Source of the DNA: JAGQYH01 sp041393015
Lineage (GTDB): Bacteria > Bacteroidota > Bacteroidia > Chitinophagales > JADIYW01
Direction: 5' to 3'
NCBI GenBank assembly: GCA_041393015.1
Contig: JAWKKV010000010.1
Span: 62,001 to 126,000 of the forward strand
Length of the DNA: 64,000 nt
Shown: piece by piece, positions 44,995-54,900 of the stretch
Layout: each line of letters opens with the position of its first letter
How positions within the stretch are numbered: the stretch's first letter is position 1
Notes under the pieces: model-generated
The model's input: the letters and a program-made list of their open reading frames with translations, nothing else
What the model was told of the DNA's origin: nothing
Database searches by the model: none
Made by a program: the position numbers and the translations under genes

Positions 44995-45960
44995 ATGAAT
45001 AAATCATTAAACAGCTTAAAAGAAATCTTCGATAAATATTTAGAAGAACAACGATTTACAAAGGCTCCGGCTGCTTTGTATGAACCTAATAATTATATAC
45101 TTGAGCTTGGCGGAAAAAGGCTTCGACCAACTTTAGTATTAATGGCATGCGAACTCTTTGGTAAAAATGCTAGTGTTGCCTTGCCCGCTGCATTAACAGT
45201 TGAATATTTTCATAATTTCAGTTTAATACACGATGACATTATGGATGAAGCGTCTTTAAGGCGCGGAAAACCTACTGTTCACATGAAATATAACACCAAT
45301 GATGCTATTCTTTCAGGAGATGTTTTATTGATATATGCTTATAAGTATTTGACTTCTTACGAGGCAGCACTTCAAAAAGTATTGATTACTGATCTAACAG
45401 ATACGGCCATTGAAGTTTGTGAAGGGCAAAGCATGGACACTTCTTTTGAAACAAGAAATGATGTAACGGAGGATGAATATATTGAAATGATTCGTCTAAA
45501 AACCGCTGTATTGTTAGCCGCTTCTTTGAGAATGGGTGCATTAATTGGTGGAGCTACTAAAGAAGAAGCCGATGGATTATATACTTATGGCGAAAATCTT
45601 GGTATTGCTTTTCAAATTCAAGATGACATTTTAGACACTTTTGGTGGCGATCAAGTTGGAAAACAAATTGGTGGCGACATTCTTCAAAATAAAAAAACGC
45701 TTTTATTGATAAGAGCTCAAGAAAAGTCAAAGCAAAATAACGACTCGAATCTTAGTAATTGGCTTGAGAAAACCGAATTTTCTGACAATGAAAAAATAGA
45801 ATCGGTTAAAAGCATCTTTGAACAGTACGATGTGTTAAAATATGCGCAGACCAAAAGGGATGCCTACGTTGAGAAAGCATTAAATGCATTACAATCAATC
45901 AACAAGCCTGCTGAACCTTTAGAAGCCTTAGTAGATGCTTTAGTGGTTAGAAGTTTCTAA
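44995..45960 (+). CDS. Polyprenyl (isoprenyl) diphosphate synthase
   Basis: Trans-prenyltransferase that condenses isopentenyl diphosphate with allylic diphosphates. The first Asp-rich motif is HDDIMDE (Asp80, Asp81, Asp84) with the following RRGKPTVH, and the second is QIQDDILDTFG (near residue 212) with GKQIGGDI. The 321-residue length fits a farnesyl/geranylgeranyl or longer-chain enzyme. Product chain length cannot be fixed from sequence; possible uses are carotenoids, quinone side chains and undecaprenol precursors. It precedes an M28 peptidase gene by 12 bp. Confidence 0.92.
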   Translation: MNKSLNSLKEIFDKYLEEQRFTKAPAALYEPNNYILELGGKRLRPTLVLMACELFGKNASVALPAALTVEYFHNFSLIHDDIMDEASLRRGKPTVHMKYNTNDAILSGDVLLIYAYKYLTSYEAALQKVLITDLTDTAIEVCEGQSMDTSFETRNDVTEDEYIEMIRLKTAVLLAASLRMGALIGGATKEEADGLYTYGENLGIAFQIQDDILDTFGGDQVGKQIGGDILQNKKTLLLIRAQEKSKQNNDSNLSNWLEKTEFSDNEKIESVKSIFEQYDVLKYAQTKRDAYVEKALNALQSINKPAEPLEALVDALVVRSF

Positions 45961-45972
45961 AATCCTATTCCC

Positions 45973-46923
45973 ATGAATGTAAGAGTTGTCATTGTTCTCT
46001 TTCTTACTATAATTATTTCAAGTTGTTCTGCTACTAAAGAAGCCACTGTAGCTTCAAAATCGCATTCTAACAATACGCTTGGTGCGCAATACATTGCTGA
46101 CTTATCTTCTGATAAAATGCATGGTAGAGTAATTGGCACTGAAGGTATTGAACTAGCCGCCAGCTATTTAGAGCAACAACTTGCTGCTATGGGCATCAGT
46201 CCTTATTTTTCGAATAGTTATAGAGATACTTTTATTTATCAATCTAAAGAAGCATATAATATTGTAGCAGAAATAAAGAGCAATAAAGCTACTAATGAAT
46301 ACATCATTATAAGTGCGCATTACGATCATGTACAAGAATTACCCAACAACAATGATTCCATTTATAACGGTGCGAATGATAATGCTAGTGGTGTGGCTGC
46401 TGTTTTAGAAATTGGTAGAATGCTACAAAAAAATAGAGAGGACATTCAAAAAAATGTACTATTAGTTTTATTTAGTGGAGAAGAAGTTGTTTTAAAAGGA
46501 TCGAAACATTTAGCGGCAAAATTGAAAGCAGAAAATTTCAATTTAGCTTATGTCATTAATTTTGAAATGATTGGCGTTCCTTTAGCTATTGGTAATCAAA
46601 AGGCGTTGCTTACGGGCTTTAACATGTCTAACATGCCAAGTAAAATTAATACCACATTAGGACAAGAATTTATCATTTTGGATGAGAATTCAGAACGTTT
46701 GAACTTGTTTACTCGATCGGATAATTATCCATTTTATCAGCAGTTTAATGTCCCTTCACATACCATTTCTACTTTTGCTTTTGAAAACTATGATTATTAC
46801 CATCATGTAGATGATGAAATTGAAGCCTTGGACTTGAAACATGTAGAAGATATGATTACTCTTTCCGGTAAAGTCATTTTGAAGTTACTTAAGGAGAATA
46901 CTGCTATTGAGTTGAATAAGTAA
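45973..46923 (+). CDS. M28 family zinc metallopeptidase lipoprotein
   Basis: Exported aminopeptidase-like enzyme. A lipoprotein signal ends in ISSC (Cys18). The M28 co-catalytic zinc-site blocks are present: SAHYDH, GANDNASGVAAVLEI, LFSGEEVVLKGSKH (catalytic Glu-Glu) and the last His in YYHHVDDEIE. The length of 316 fits the single-domain form. It starts 12 bp after the prenyl synthase gene, so co-transcription is likely though functionally unrelated. Substrate specificity cannot be inferred. Confidence 0.9.
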   Translation: MNVRVVIVLFLTIIISSCSATKEATVASKSHSNNTLGAQYIADLSSDKMHGRVIGTEGIELAASYLEQQLAAMGISPYFSNSYRDTFIYQSKEAYNIVAEIKSNKATNEYIIISAHYDHVQELPNNNDSIYNGANDNASGVAAVLEIGRMLQKNREDIQKNVLLVLFSGEEVVLKGSKHLAAKLKAENFNLAYVINFEMIGVPLAIGNQKALLTGFNMSNMPSKINTTLGQEFIILDENSERLNLFTRSDNYPFYQQFNVPSHTISTFAFENYDYYHHVDDEIEALDLKHVEDMITLSGKVILKLLKENTAIELNK

Positions 46924-46935
46924 GGTTGATTGTAT

Positions 46936-46978
46936 TAACCACAAAAATCACTAAGAAAAGGCACTAAGGACACAGTTT
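46936..46978. repeat. Dispersed repeat of the ACCACTAAGGACACAAAGG type, copy 2
   Basis: AACCACAAAAATCACTAAG followed by GGCACTAAGGACACAG, related to the stretch at 5130-5226 in either orientation. It follows the M28 peptidase stop codon directly. Confidence 0.35.
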
Positions 46979-46988
46979 ATATTGTAAC

Positions 46989-47321
46989 TCATAGTGCATA
47001 TAAGGGTCCAATTAATCCCAGATATTCGATTATTCCGCATAGAAGAAAGAATAAAACAATCAAAAATGAATCTAAAATCAAATTTTTATTTTCAATAAAA
47101 GAAACTAATTTATTTTCTGATACGCTTAATTTCTTAATAATCATTATGATGTCATAAATGAACTTAATCAAAATCATCAGGAAAAGTGGGTAAACAAATA
47201 ATAAATGGACACAACCAAAATTTTCACAATTTATTTGTCCTGAAATTTTAAAAAACATGAGAATTAAAATGATTATAAAAATCATTGTAATAAATAAGGA
47301 AACATTTAAGATTACTCTCAA
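46989..47321 (-). CDS. Small hypothetical membrane protein
   Basis: Predicted 110-residue protein with three hydrophobic segments (LFITMIFIIILILMFF, HLLFVYPLFLMILIKFIYDI, LDSFLIVLFFLLCGIIEYLG) and no recognised domain. ATG 47321 is a plausible start. It sits alone between the M28 peptidase (convergent) and the PI-PLC-like gene. The segment is very AT-rich, so the hydrophobic codons may partly reflect composition. Confidence 0.5.
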   Translation of the reverse strand: MRVILNVSLFITMIFIIILILMFFKISGQINCENFGCVHLLFVYPLFLMILIKFIYDIIMIIKKLSVSENKLVSFIENKNLILDSFLIVLFFLLCGIIEYLGLIGPLYAL

Positions 47322-47368
47322 GTTTGTTATTTAAATCACTATAAGATTCCTGTATCGAATAATTATTA

Positions 47369-47407
47369 AACTTTAGGCACTTGTAACTCTAAGTACTTTA
47401 GGCACTT
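47369..47407 (+). repeat. 39-bp direct repeat, left copy, flanking PI-PLC-like gene
   Basis: Begins AACTTTAGGCACTTGTAACT and matches 48448-48486 at 34 of 39 positions in the same orientation. Each copy contains the core ACTTTAGGCACTT (or a near variant) twice. The two copies bracket the gene at 47415-48359. Confidence 0.6.
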
Positions 47408-47414
47408 AACTCCC

Positions 47415-48359
47415 CTACCAATCATCTCTCATATTGAGCTCGTTCACAACTTTAAGAGCGCCACCATTTTTTCCTTGTTCTACAAAATCCACCGCAACAA
47501 AATTAGGATAACGAAAAGCTTCAGGTTTGCAATAGTTATCTACCTTTTTAATTAACTGATTGTAGTTGTTATCAGCGGTAGCATCTACTCCTAATAAAAA
47601 CGATCTAAAATGATTCATTACAAATAAAAGCTTTGCGGTATTGTCTAAAGCATCAGATTCATCTCTTTTAGGACATTGTTGAAATCCGACAGAACCATAA
47701 TCATTTTCAACAGAGTACGTCCATTGATAAGGAAAAAATTGATTTTCTGTCGTATTAGAAAATATTACTAATCTTTTTTGATTATCAATCATCCATTGAA
47801 TAGTCGGCCAACTACCATTACTCATTACATTCCAATCACTTCCTGCCGGATTGAAGTATTGTTCATCTAATCCAGCATCAACCACTTGTTGCCAAACCAA
47901 TCCCATTTTAGAACTTGGAATAGCGCCGTCTTGCAAAATAATGGTGATAACAGCCTCTGGATTTTCATCCATAAATGTTTTAATCATATTCAAGTAGTGA
48001 ACAAATGCTCTCGGAAATGCCTCATCTTGTAAACCTCCATTTTCTCCACAGTTCGACCCGTGACACATAAATATCTGATCTGCTCCTTCATAACTGCTTT
48101 TGTAATACACATCCATCATTAATCCACGAACCCCAAACTCAAGTTGCTTGGGAATACTGATATCTTGATTCTTAAACAAACCTCCAATATTGTGAGCCGC
48201 AGATGCAAATGCATTATGAGCCATCAAAAAAGCTACTTTGTCGTAAGGCTTATCATTGTAATCATCATAAAAATTTATATCAAAATTTTCTTCCTTACAA
48301 CTCGAAAACGCTAATAAAACAAAAATGACAAGCCCCAATAATTTAAAAACTCTTTTCAT
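47415..48359 (-). CDS. PI-PLC X-domain-like lipoprotein
   Basis: Exported lipoprotein (lipobox FSSC, Cys21) with a phosphatidylinositol-specific phospholipase C X-like TIM barrel. The two catalytic histidines expected for the fold are His48 (FLMAHNAF) and His100 (IFMCHGSNCG), with QLEFGVRGLMMDVYY after the first. The length of 314 fits single-domain secreted members. These enzymes act on phosphoinositides or other glycerophosphodiester-type bonds; the real substrate here is unknown. The gene is bracketed by 39-bp direct repeats, and has its own A-rich leader. Confidence 0.82.
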   Translation of the reverse strand: MKRVFKLLGLVIFVLLAFSSCKEENFDINFYDDYNDKPYDKVAFLMAHNAFASAAHNIGGLFKNQDISIPKQLEFGVRGLMMDVYYKSSYEGADQIFMCHGSNCGENGGLQDEAFPRAFVHYLNMIKTFMDENPEAVITIILQDGAIPSSKMGLVWQQVVDAGLDEQYFNPAGSDWNVMSNGSWPTIQWMIDNQKRLVIFSNTTENQFFPYQWTYSVENDYGSVGFQQCPKRDESDALDNTAKLLFVMNHFRSFLLGVDATADNNYNQLIKKVDNYCKPEAFRYPNFVAVDFVEQGKNGGALKVVNELNMRDDW

Positions 48360-48447
48360 ATTTTTATTCTTTTACTTCTCAATACTCCTTGCAGCATTTA
48401 TAAAAACCTTTAACTGTTTTATGGAACGAAACTTACCGTCTTTAAGA

Positions 48448-48486
48448 AACTTTAGACACTCGTCACTCCAAGTATTTTAGGCACTT
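48448..48486 (+). repeat. 39-bp direct repeat, right copy, flanking PI-PLC-like gene
   Basis: Begins AACTTTAGACACTCGTCACT; 34 of 39 positions match 47369-47407. It lies just after the phosphatase gene stop codon on the minus strand. Confidence 0.6.
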
Positions 48487-48492
48487 TTCAAC

Positions 48493-50697
48493 TTAGTCTT
48501 TTATAACAAAATTTCCTCTAGCATAAACTTTATCATTCTTACCCAAAACATAAAAATATACGCCTGATGCTAATTGAGCTCTATTAATTCTTACTTCATT
48601 CGAGTTGATGTTCGATTGACTATTCATCAATTCTCCAGCTTCATTAAAAATTTGTAATTGCAAATTATTCTCCGGTAAAAACTTTAGTCTTAAAATGGCT
48701 TCAGTAGTGAATGGATTAGGATATAATTCCACCAAATCAGCAATTAAATTGTCATTTAAACCTGTTGTGCAGCCCGCATCGGTGGCTGTTAAAACTATCA
48801 GATTTAACTCTACTGTACTATCGCAGCCTGCACTATTTTGTAATACAATAGTATATGCACCTTCTTCTGTAAAATATTGATCTCCTACTTGGAAAGAATC
48901 TTCAGGACAAATAGTGCCCGAAACTTCAACGGAGTTGACCTCATTTACCGTTACAATAACAATATACTCTTCTTCACAATCTCCACTGTTTGGATTGGCG
49001 ATAGTGTAAGTACCTGACTCTGTCAGTTCTTGATCGAAAATCACCACACTATTACCGGCGCATATTGTAGTATCAATTTCACCCACAACTGTTCCCGTTC
49101 CTCTTGTGGTAAACGATCTTGGATCCGACCATTCACTCCATCTTAAATTTTTATCTCTGTATCTCACTCTCCAGCAGTAACTTGAATTTGGACTTAAACC
49201 TTCAATATCCTGATCTGTTAGATCATCTCCAGCTTGAGTATCATTATTGAAATACTGATTTTCATAATTCTTCCAGATATCTAATATTGGAGTATCGAAA
49301 CTACCACAATCAGAAGCTATTTGCCAATTACTTGCGCCATGTTCTGTATTAACACTATTGGATGAAAATAAACCTGCTTCTAAAACAACACATTGAGGAT
49401 TTAACTCTTCTTCAATAGGCTGAATCGGATTCGGTTTATTAGGGTTTTGTCCATTTTTATAAATTACAATACTATCTCTCAGCTCATTATCAACCGGGTT
49501 AGAAGGCTTTCCTCTACTCAGTCTTTTTAAAGTAAATTTTGGTTCATCACCCGCTTCTACTTCTAAATAAACAAAACCATAATCGCTAATCCCTTTTGAA
49601 AATTCCTCGTAATCTTGATCTCCCCCGTCCCAATTATCCAAAGCACCGCCGGCTGAAGCTACATTAATCATCAAATGGTTATGATTTTTAGATTGACCTC
49701 TTGCATAACTGTGTGTGTGGCCAAAGAAATGAATACTAGGCTTATTACAAGCAGTTGAAAAATTTTCTAAATAGGTGATTACATCACCGGTAAAGGGCTC
49801 ATTGCCTGGTGGCCACATTTCCGAATGAAAAGGATGGTGAATTTGTGCAAATACGAAATCGATATCATCGTTGGCACAAGCATCATCTAAAACACCTTGT
49901 AACCAATCTAATTGTGCTTGTACGCCATTGCCACCAATTTGACTAACGTTAGATTCTAAACCAATAATCCTAGTATTAGAATAATCCTTATACCACCATT
50001 GTTCATAATACCCATCCGTTCCATTCTTAGGTAAATCGAAATACTTAAAGAAAGGATCAGGTGCTCCAATATACTCATGGTTCCCTAATACAGGATAAAC
50101 CGGCACCATTTCAAACAACTTGCTGCCCGGATCAAAAAATTGATTCTTAAAAGAAGCATCAGAAACCACAGGGATATAGCTAAAATCAACTAAATCGCCC
50201 GGCACTAATACGTATGCCAATTTATCTGTGAGATCTTCACCTGCTAAACCTTCTGTATAATCTAAAACACCATCTTCCACCACTTCTTTAAATTTTGATG
50301 GTTTAGTGAGATCTCGTTGCATATCCGAAAAGGCAACCATACCAAAAGATTTCTCCGCACTCGGCAATGGTGCTGTTTTAAATCTAATTGTATCAGAATA
50401 TTTATTTCCGAAATTGACGCTGTAATAATACTTGGTATCCGATTGTAGCCCTTCAATTTTTACTGTATGAATTCGAGTTAAATTAAACAAGGTAAATCCT
50501 GGCGATGCAGTTCCTGTTGCCTCAATGCCCAAAGCTGTTGTTAAACCGTATGACAATTTAGAATCCGTTGAAGCAGTTGTTTCCCACATAATAATGACAG
50601 AATTGGTGGTTACATCTTGCAAATAAGGCCCTAAATATTTGCCTTGACCGAAAGTAAATAGTGGTAATAATAAAAGTAAAACTAGTAAGCGCTTCAT
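48493..50697 (-). CDS. Secreted purple-acid-phosphatase-like metallophosphoesterase with T9SS tail
   Basis: Secreted calcineurin-like phosphoesterase. From ATG 50697 there is a signal peptide (KRLLVLLLLLPLFTFGQ), an N-terminal fibronectin-like domain of purple acid phosphatases (VTTNSVIIMWETTAS), and the metallophosphoesterase core with GDLVDF, GNHEY and FFGHTHSYARG metal motifs. After residue about 410 come Ig/fibronectin-like regions (SYCWRVRYRDKNLRWSEWSD) and a C-terminal type A sorting domain (LYPNPFTTEAILRL, GVYFYVL) for the type IX secretion system. The frame is open to 50715, but the six extra residues spoil the signal peptide. The substrate is unknown. Sorting-tail presence implies a complete T9SS elsewhere in the genome. 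Confidence 0.9.
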   Translation of the reverse strand: MKRLLVLLLLLPLFTFGQGKYLGPYLQDVTTNSVIIMWETTASTDSKLSYGLTTALGIEATGTASPGFTLFNLTRIHTVKIEGLQSDTKYYYSVNFGNKYSDTIRFKTAPLPSAEKSFGMVAFSDMQRDLTKPSKFKEVVEDGVLDYTEGLAGEDLTDKLAYVLVPGDLVDFSYIPVVSDASFKNQFFDPGSKLFEMVPVYPVLGNHEYIGAPDPFFKYFDLPKNGTDGYYEQWWYKDYSNTRIIGLESNVSQIGGNGVQAQLDWLQGVLDDACANDDIDFVFAQIHHPFHSEMWPPGNEPFTGDVITYLENFSTACNKPSIHFFGHTHSYARGQSKNHNHLMINVASAGGALDNWDGGDQDYEEFSKGISDYGFVYLEVEAGDEPKFTLKRLSRGKPSNPVDNELRDSIVIYKNGQNPNKPNPIQPIEEELNPQCVVLEAGLFSSNSVNTEHGASNWQIASDCGSFDTPILDIWKNYENQYFNNDTQAGDDLTDQDIEGLSPNSSYCWRVRYRDKNLRWSEWSDPRSFTTRGTGTVVGEIDTTICAGNSVVIFDQELTESGTYTIANPNSGDCEEEYIVIVTVNEVNSVEVSGTICPEDSFQVGDQYFTEEGAYTIVLQNSAGCDSTVELNLIVLTATDAGCTTGLNDNLIADLVELYPNPFTTEAILRLKFLPENNLQLQIFNEAGELMNSQSNINSNEVRINRAQLASGVYFYVLGKNDKVYARGNFVIKD

Positions 50698-50859
50698 GGT
50701 TATAATTTTGAACACCTAGATTACAAAAAAAACACATAATATTCAAAAATTACATAGGTTAGAAACCATAAAATAATAACCTATTGAACAGAATAAAATA
50801 AAACATTCTTTTATCGCCTATTGGTTTTGAAGCAATACTTCTTGTTGACTAAGGAATAG

Positions 50860-51867
50860 CTAAAATTTAAGTCGTGCGCTTGGGTGAACGTCTAAACCAA
50901 CAATGTCTTTATTGAGAAATTTATAATAACCTGCCATTGCAATCATAGCAGCATTATCAGTGCAATATTCAAATTTTGGAATGTATGTATTCCATTTCAT
51001 TTTTTCTGCTAATGAAAGCAATGTGCTTCTAAACTCAGAATTAGCTGAAACACCACCGGCAATCGCAATTTCATTAATTTTGTATTCTTTGGATGCTCGC
51101 TTTAGCTTACTCAGTAGAATGGAAATAATTCGCTTTTGTACTGAGGCACAAATATCATTGATGTTGTTTTCAATGAATGAAGGATCTTTTGCCGTAGTAT
51201 CATTTAAAAAATATAGAACAGATGTTTTTAATCCGCTAAAACTATAATCCAATCCTTGCATTTTAGGCTCAGGAAAATCAAATTTATTGCTATCTCCAAG
51301 TTGTGCTTTCTTATCTAACAAGGGGCCACCAGGATATCCTAACCCTAGCATTTTAGCAATTTTATCAAATGCCTCCCCCGCAGCATCATCTTTTGTACTA
51401 CCAATTACTTCCATATCTAAGTAATCTTTCACCAAAACCAATTGAGTATGTCCACCAGAAACCGTTAAGCATATAAATGGAAACTTAGGTTGTGGTTCAT
51501 CAATAAAATGAGCCAAAATATGCGCCTGCATATGATTTACTTCTACCATTGGAATGTTTAGCGCCATGGAAAGTGATTTAGCAAAACTAACGCCTACTAA
51601 AAGTGAACCTAACAGACCAGGGCCGCGAGTAAATGCAATAGCATCTATTTCTTCTTTTTTAACATTTGCTTTTTTTAGGGCAGTATCCACAACCGGAATG
51701 ATCTGTTCTTGATGCGCTCTAGACGCTAATTCAGGCACAACTCCCCCGTATTGTCGATGAATTTCTTGTGTAGCTATGATGTTGGCAAGCATTTTGCCAT
51801 TTTTATACACAGCTGCACTTGTATCATCACATGAACTTTCAATACCTAAAATCGTAACTTCGTGCAT
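50860..51867 (-). CDS. tsaD: tRNA threonylcarbamoyladenosine transferase subunit TsaD
   Basis: ASKHA-fold protein that, with TsaB and TsaE, transfers the threonylcarbamoyl group to A37 of ANN-reading tRNAs. The protein starts HEVTILGIESSCDDTSAAVY, has the metal-binding histidines His112 and His116 in NHMQAHILAH, the nucleotide block CLTVSGGHTQLVLV, and the C-terminal CTDNAAMIAMAGYY. The length of 335 is normal. A TATTTTTG box at 51904-51911 (minus strand) is 36 nt upstream. It is divergent from tamB, with only 57 bp between starts. Confidence 0.96.
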   Translation of the reverse strand: MHEVTILGIESSCDDTSAAVYKNGKMLANIIATQEIHRQYGGVVPELASRAHQEQIIPVVDTALKKANVKKEEIDAIAFTRGPGLLGSLLVGVSFAKSLSMALNIPMVEVNHMQAHILAHFIDEPQPKFPFICLTVSGGHTQLVLVKDYLDMEVIGSTKDDAAGEAFDKIAKMLGLGYPGGPLLDKKAQLGDSNKFDFPEPKMQGLDYSFSGLKTSVLYFLNDTTAKDPSFIENNINDICASVQKRIISILLSKLKRASKEYKINEIAIAGGVSANSEFRSTLLSLAEKMKWNTYIPKFEYCTDNAAMIAMAGYYKFLNKDIVGLDVHPSARLKF

Positions 51868-51903
51868 CTAAAACGTATTTATCTCGTTTAATGAATAATT
51901 TTA

Positions 51904-51911
51904 CAAAAATA
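51904..51911 (-). promoter_or_regulatory. Putative -7 box of tsaD
   Basis: TATTTTTG on the minus strand matches TAnnTTTG, giving a leader of about 30 nt. It lies between the divergent tsaD and tamB starts. Confidence 0.4.
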
Positions 51912-51924
51912 AGGGAATAGAATT

Positions 51925-54900
51925 TTGAAAAATAAGTACCTGCGAAGATTAATTAAAATAATTGGAATTTTGTTCCTTTTGTTCCTAATTGTATTTGGGC
52001 TAGCCATTATTCTCATTCAACAACCCAATGTCCAAACTTACGTATCCAATAAAATTCTAGATAGAATTGAAAGTAATAATGATGGTGAAGCATCCATTGA
52101 TAGAGTTCATCTAAAATTTCCTAAAAGCTTAGTAATAGATGGTTTTTATCAAGGAGATGAAGCAGGCGACACCTTACTATACGCGCAAAAACTCACTATT
52201 AATTTCAACTTATTAAAACCTTTAAAAAAACAAGTTCACGTAGCCAATTTAAAATTAGATGGTGCTAAAGTCAACTTACTTAGAAAAGAAGGCGAAGAAG
52301 ATTTCAATTTTAGTTTTTTAATAAAAGCCAACAAGGATGGAATTAGTACCACTGATAAGGAAGGGAAAAATCCATTAGACTTTAAACTTAATAATGTTCA
52401 GTTTAATGATGTTAGCTTTCAAATGATTGATGAAGGCAAACTAGCCATCAAAAATACTCACCTAAAGCGATTAAACATTGATGTAAAGTCACTTGATCTT
52501 TCTAATCAATCCGCACATATCGATAAACTTCTCCTCGATTCTCCTAACATCACTTATGAGCTATTGGGCAAAAATGAAGAAAAGCAAAAATTAACGCTCA
52601 CTGAATTACTTCCCGATTTGGGTTATAAAGTCAAAGTTGATGATATCGAAATGAAAGACGGTCATTTTTTAGCTTTAAATGATTTTAGTTCCCCTACTTC
52701 TCTCCCTATTAATTTAGCGGCACTCGATCTACAACAAATCAATCTTGAAATTAAAGACGTTCAACTGGACTCTACATTATCGCTAAATATCAAAAATATA
52801 TCGCTAACAGATGGAGAAAAAATTGATCTAAAAAAATTGGAAGGAAAATTTACGGTCACTGCTAATACCATCAAAACCGAGGATTTAAAAATTGCCTTAA
52901 ACAACAGCACTTTACAATCGAATGCTGAAATTAAAATTGAAGACTTCAATAACATACTGAATGGGAGCTACCAAACGAGTACTATTTCTGCATACCTTAC
53001 TCCTTCTGATGTCAATTTGTTCTTACCGTTTGACAAAAAAATTAGTCAACCTGTTTCACTTAACTTAAGTAGTAGTGGTTCTCTCAATAATTTATCTATT
53101 CGTTCCCTTAATATTCAATCGGATAAGGCTAAATTGATAGCGAATGGAAACATTAAAAACATTACTGATTTTAACAGGGTAAGCTATAATCTTAACATAT
53201 CTAAACTACAAGGTTCAACAGAAACCATTAATAAAATTTTGCCTTGGATAATATTACCCGAACAAGTTAGCACACTTGGCAATGTTGTGGCTTCAGGAAA
53301 TGTTACAGGAACATCAAAGCAAGTAAAAACAGATTTAAATATTGAATCCTCTTCTGGAAATTTAGCTTCTACTATTGAAGTAACTACCGTCAACGGTCAA
53401 CTAGTGTATAATGGTGACATTACCTTACCCAATATAAATGTTCAACAATTTTTACCGGATTTACCGGTTGGTAATGTTGGTGGTACGCTCCATGTGGAAG
53501 GATTAGGCAATTCGTTTGAAACGTTAGATGGAAATGTAAGCGGAAAATTGTTTAGTCTTGAATTACAAGATTATATCTATAAGGATGTCTATTTTAATGG
53601 AACACTAGCCAATAAAGTATTCAATGGCGACATTACCATAAATGATGAAAATATTGATTTGGTTTTTGATGGTATGTTGGACCTTTCCGACTCTATCCCA
53701 TCGATTAACAGCCAAATGAAGATTAAACATATTGATCTTCAAGCGTTGAAACTTTCAGAACAACCTTTTGAATTGGCACTTGAAGGAAATGTGCAATTGA
53801 CCGGAAATACTTTGGATAATATCAATGGTAAATTCAATTTATCATCTCTTTACCTTAAAAATGCCACTTCTGAAGTAGCATTTGATACCACAACATTTAT
53901 TGTTGAAAGTGGTGATGGATTTAAATCTTATAGAGTAGTGAACGATAAAATGGTAGCTAATGTGGAAGGAAATTTTGATCCGATAGCGTTACCAAATGAG
54001 TTGTTAAGATATTTAAGTAATTATGTCTACTACATCAATTACACTGATACCTCTAAAATTGTAGAACAACATATTAAAGGAAATATTATTGTAGAAGAAG
54101 GATTTGGATTGGTTGAATTTTTTCTTGGAAAAGTAAATATACCCGATAATTTAGAAGCTGATTTTGAGTTTCACAATACCGAAGACATTTTCAATATACA
54201 AACTCATTCCAATTTAATTGGCTATCAAAAATATGGTTTAGACAATTTTAATTTAGCTGCAAGAACACTAAACGGAGAGTTAATTACCGAAGCGGTGATC
54301 GATAAAATTTCAATAGAGAAACCAAAAGTAAGTATCAATTATATCGACCTATCCGCTATCTCTACTAAAAATAGCATTGACGGTAATTTTTCGGTTGAAT
54401 TAGATGATGCGCCTAACAAAATAGAACTCAAACCAAGAATTAATTTTGATGGCGACAGTATAGATATCCACTTTCAAGACTCTTATTTTAAGATAAATAA
54501 AGTAATGTGGCCTTTTAATAAAGACAATCTAATTGTTTTAAAAGAAGGCTCCATAAATGCTCAAAACTTTGCCATTTTTAATGACAATCAATACTTGCAG
54601 ATCGTTAACGCTTCTTCCGATTTATCTGAAGCTTTAATCGAATTTCACGAGTTAAGCCTTCCGGCATTAGCCAATATCTTTCAGTTAGATAGTGTTATCC
54701 AAAAAGGAAATTTAACAGGTTTGGTAAGAGTTGGAGATCCATTAAAGAATTTTTCGGCAGACATTGATTTGGTGTTCAATTCCTTGCAAGTATTTGATTA
54801 CTACTGCGACTCCATCAGCATTGATGCCAATTATAGTAAGGATGACCAAATCGTCAATATTGCTGCTGTTTTTGATGACCCTAACTACGATCTTTCTGCC

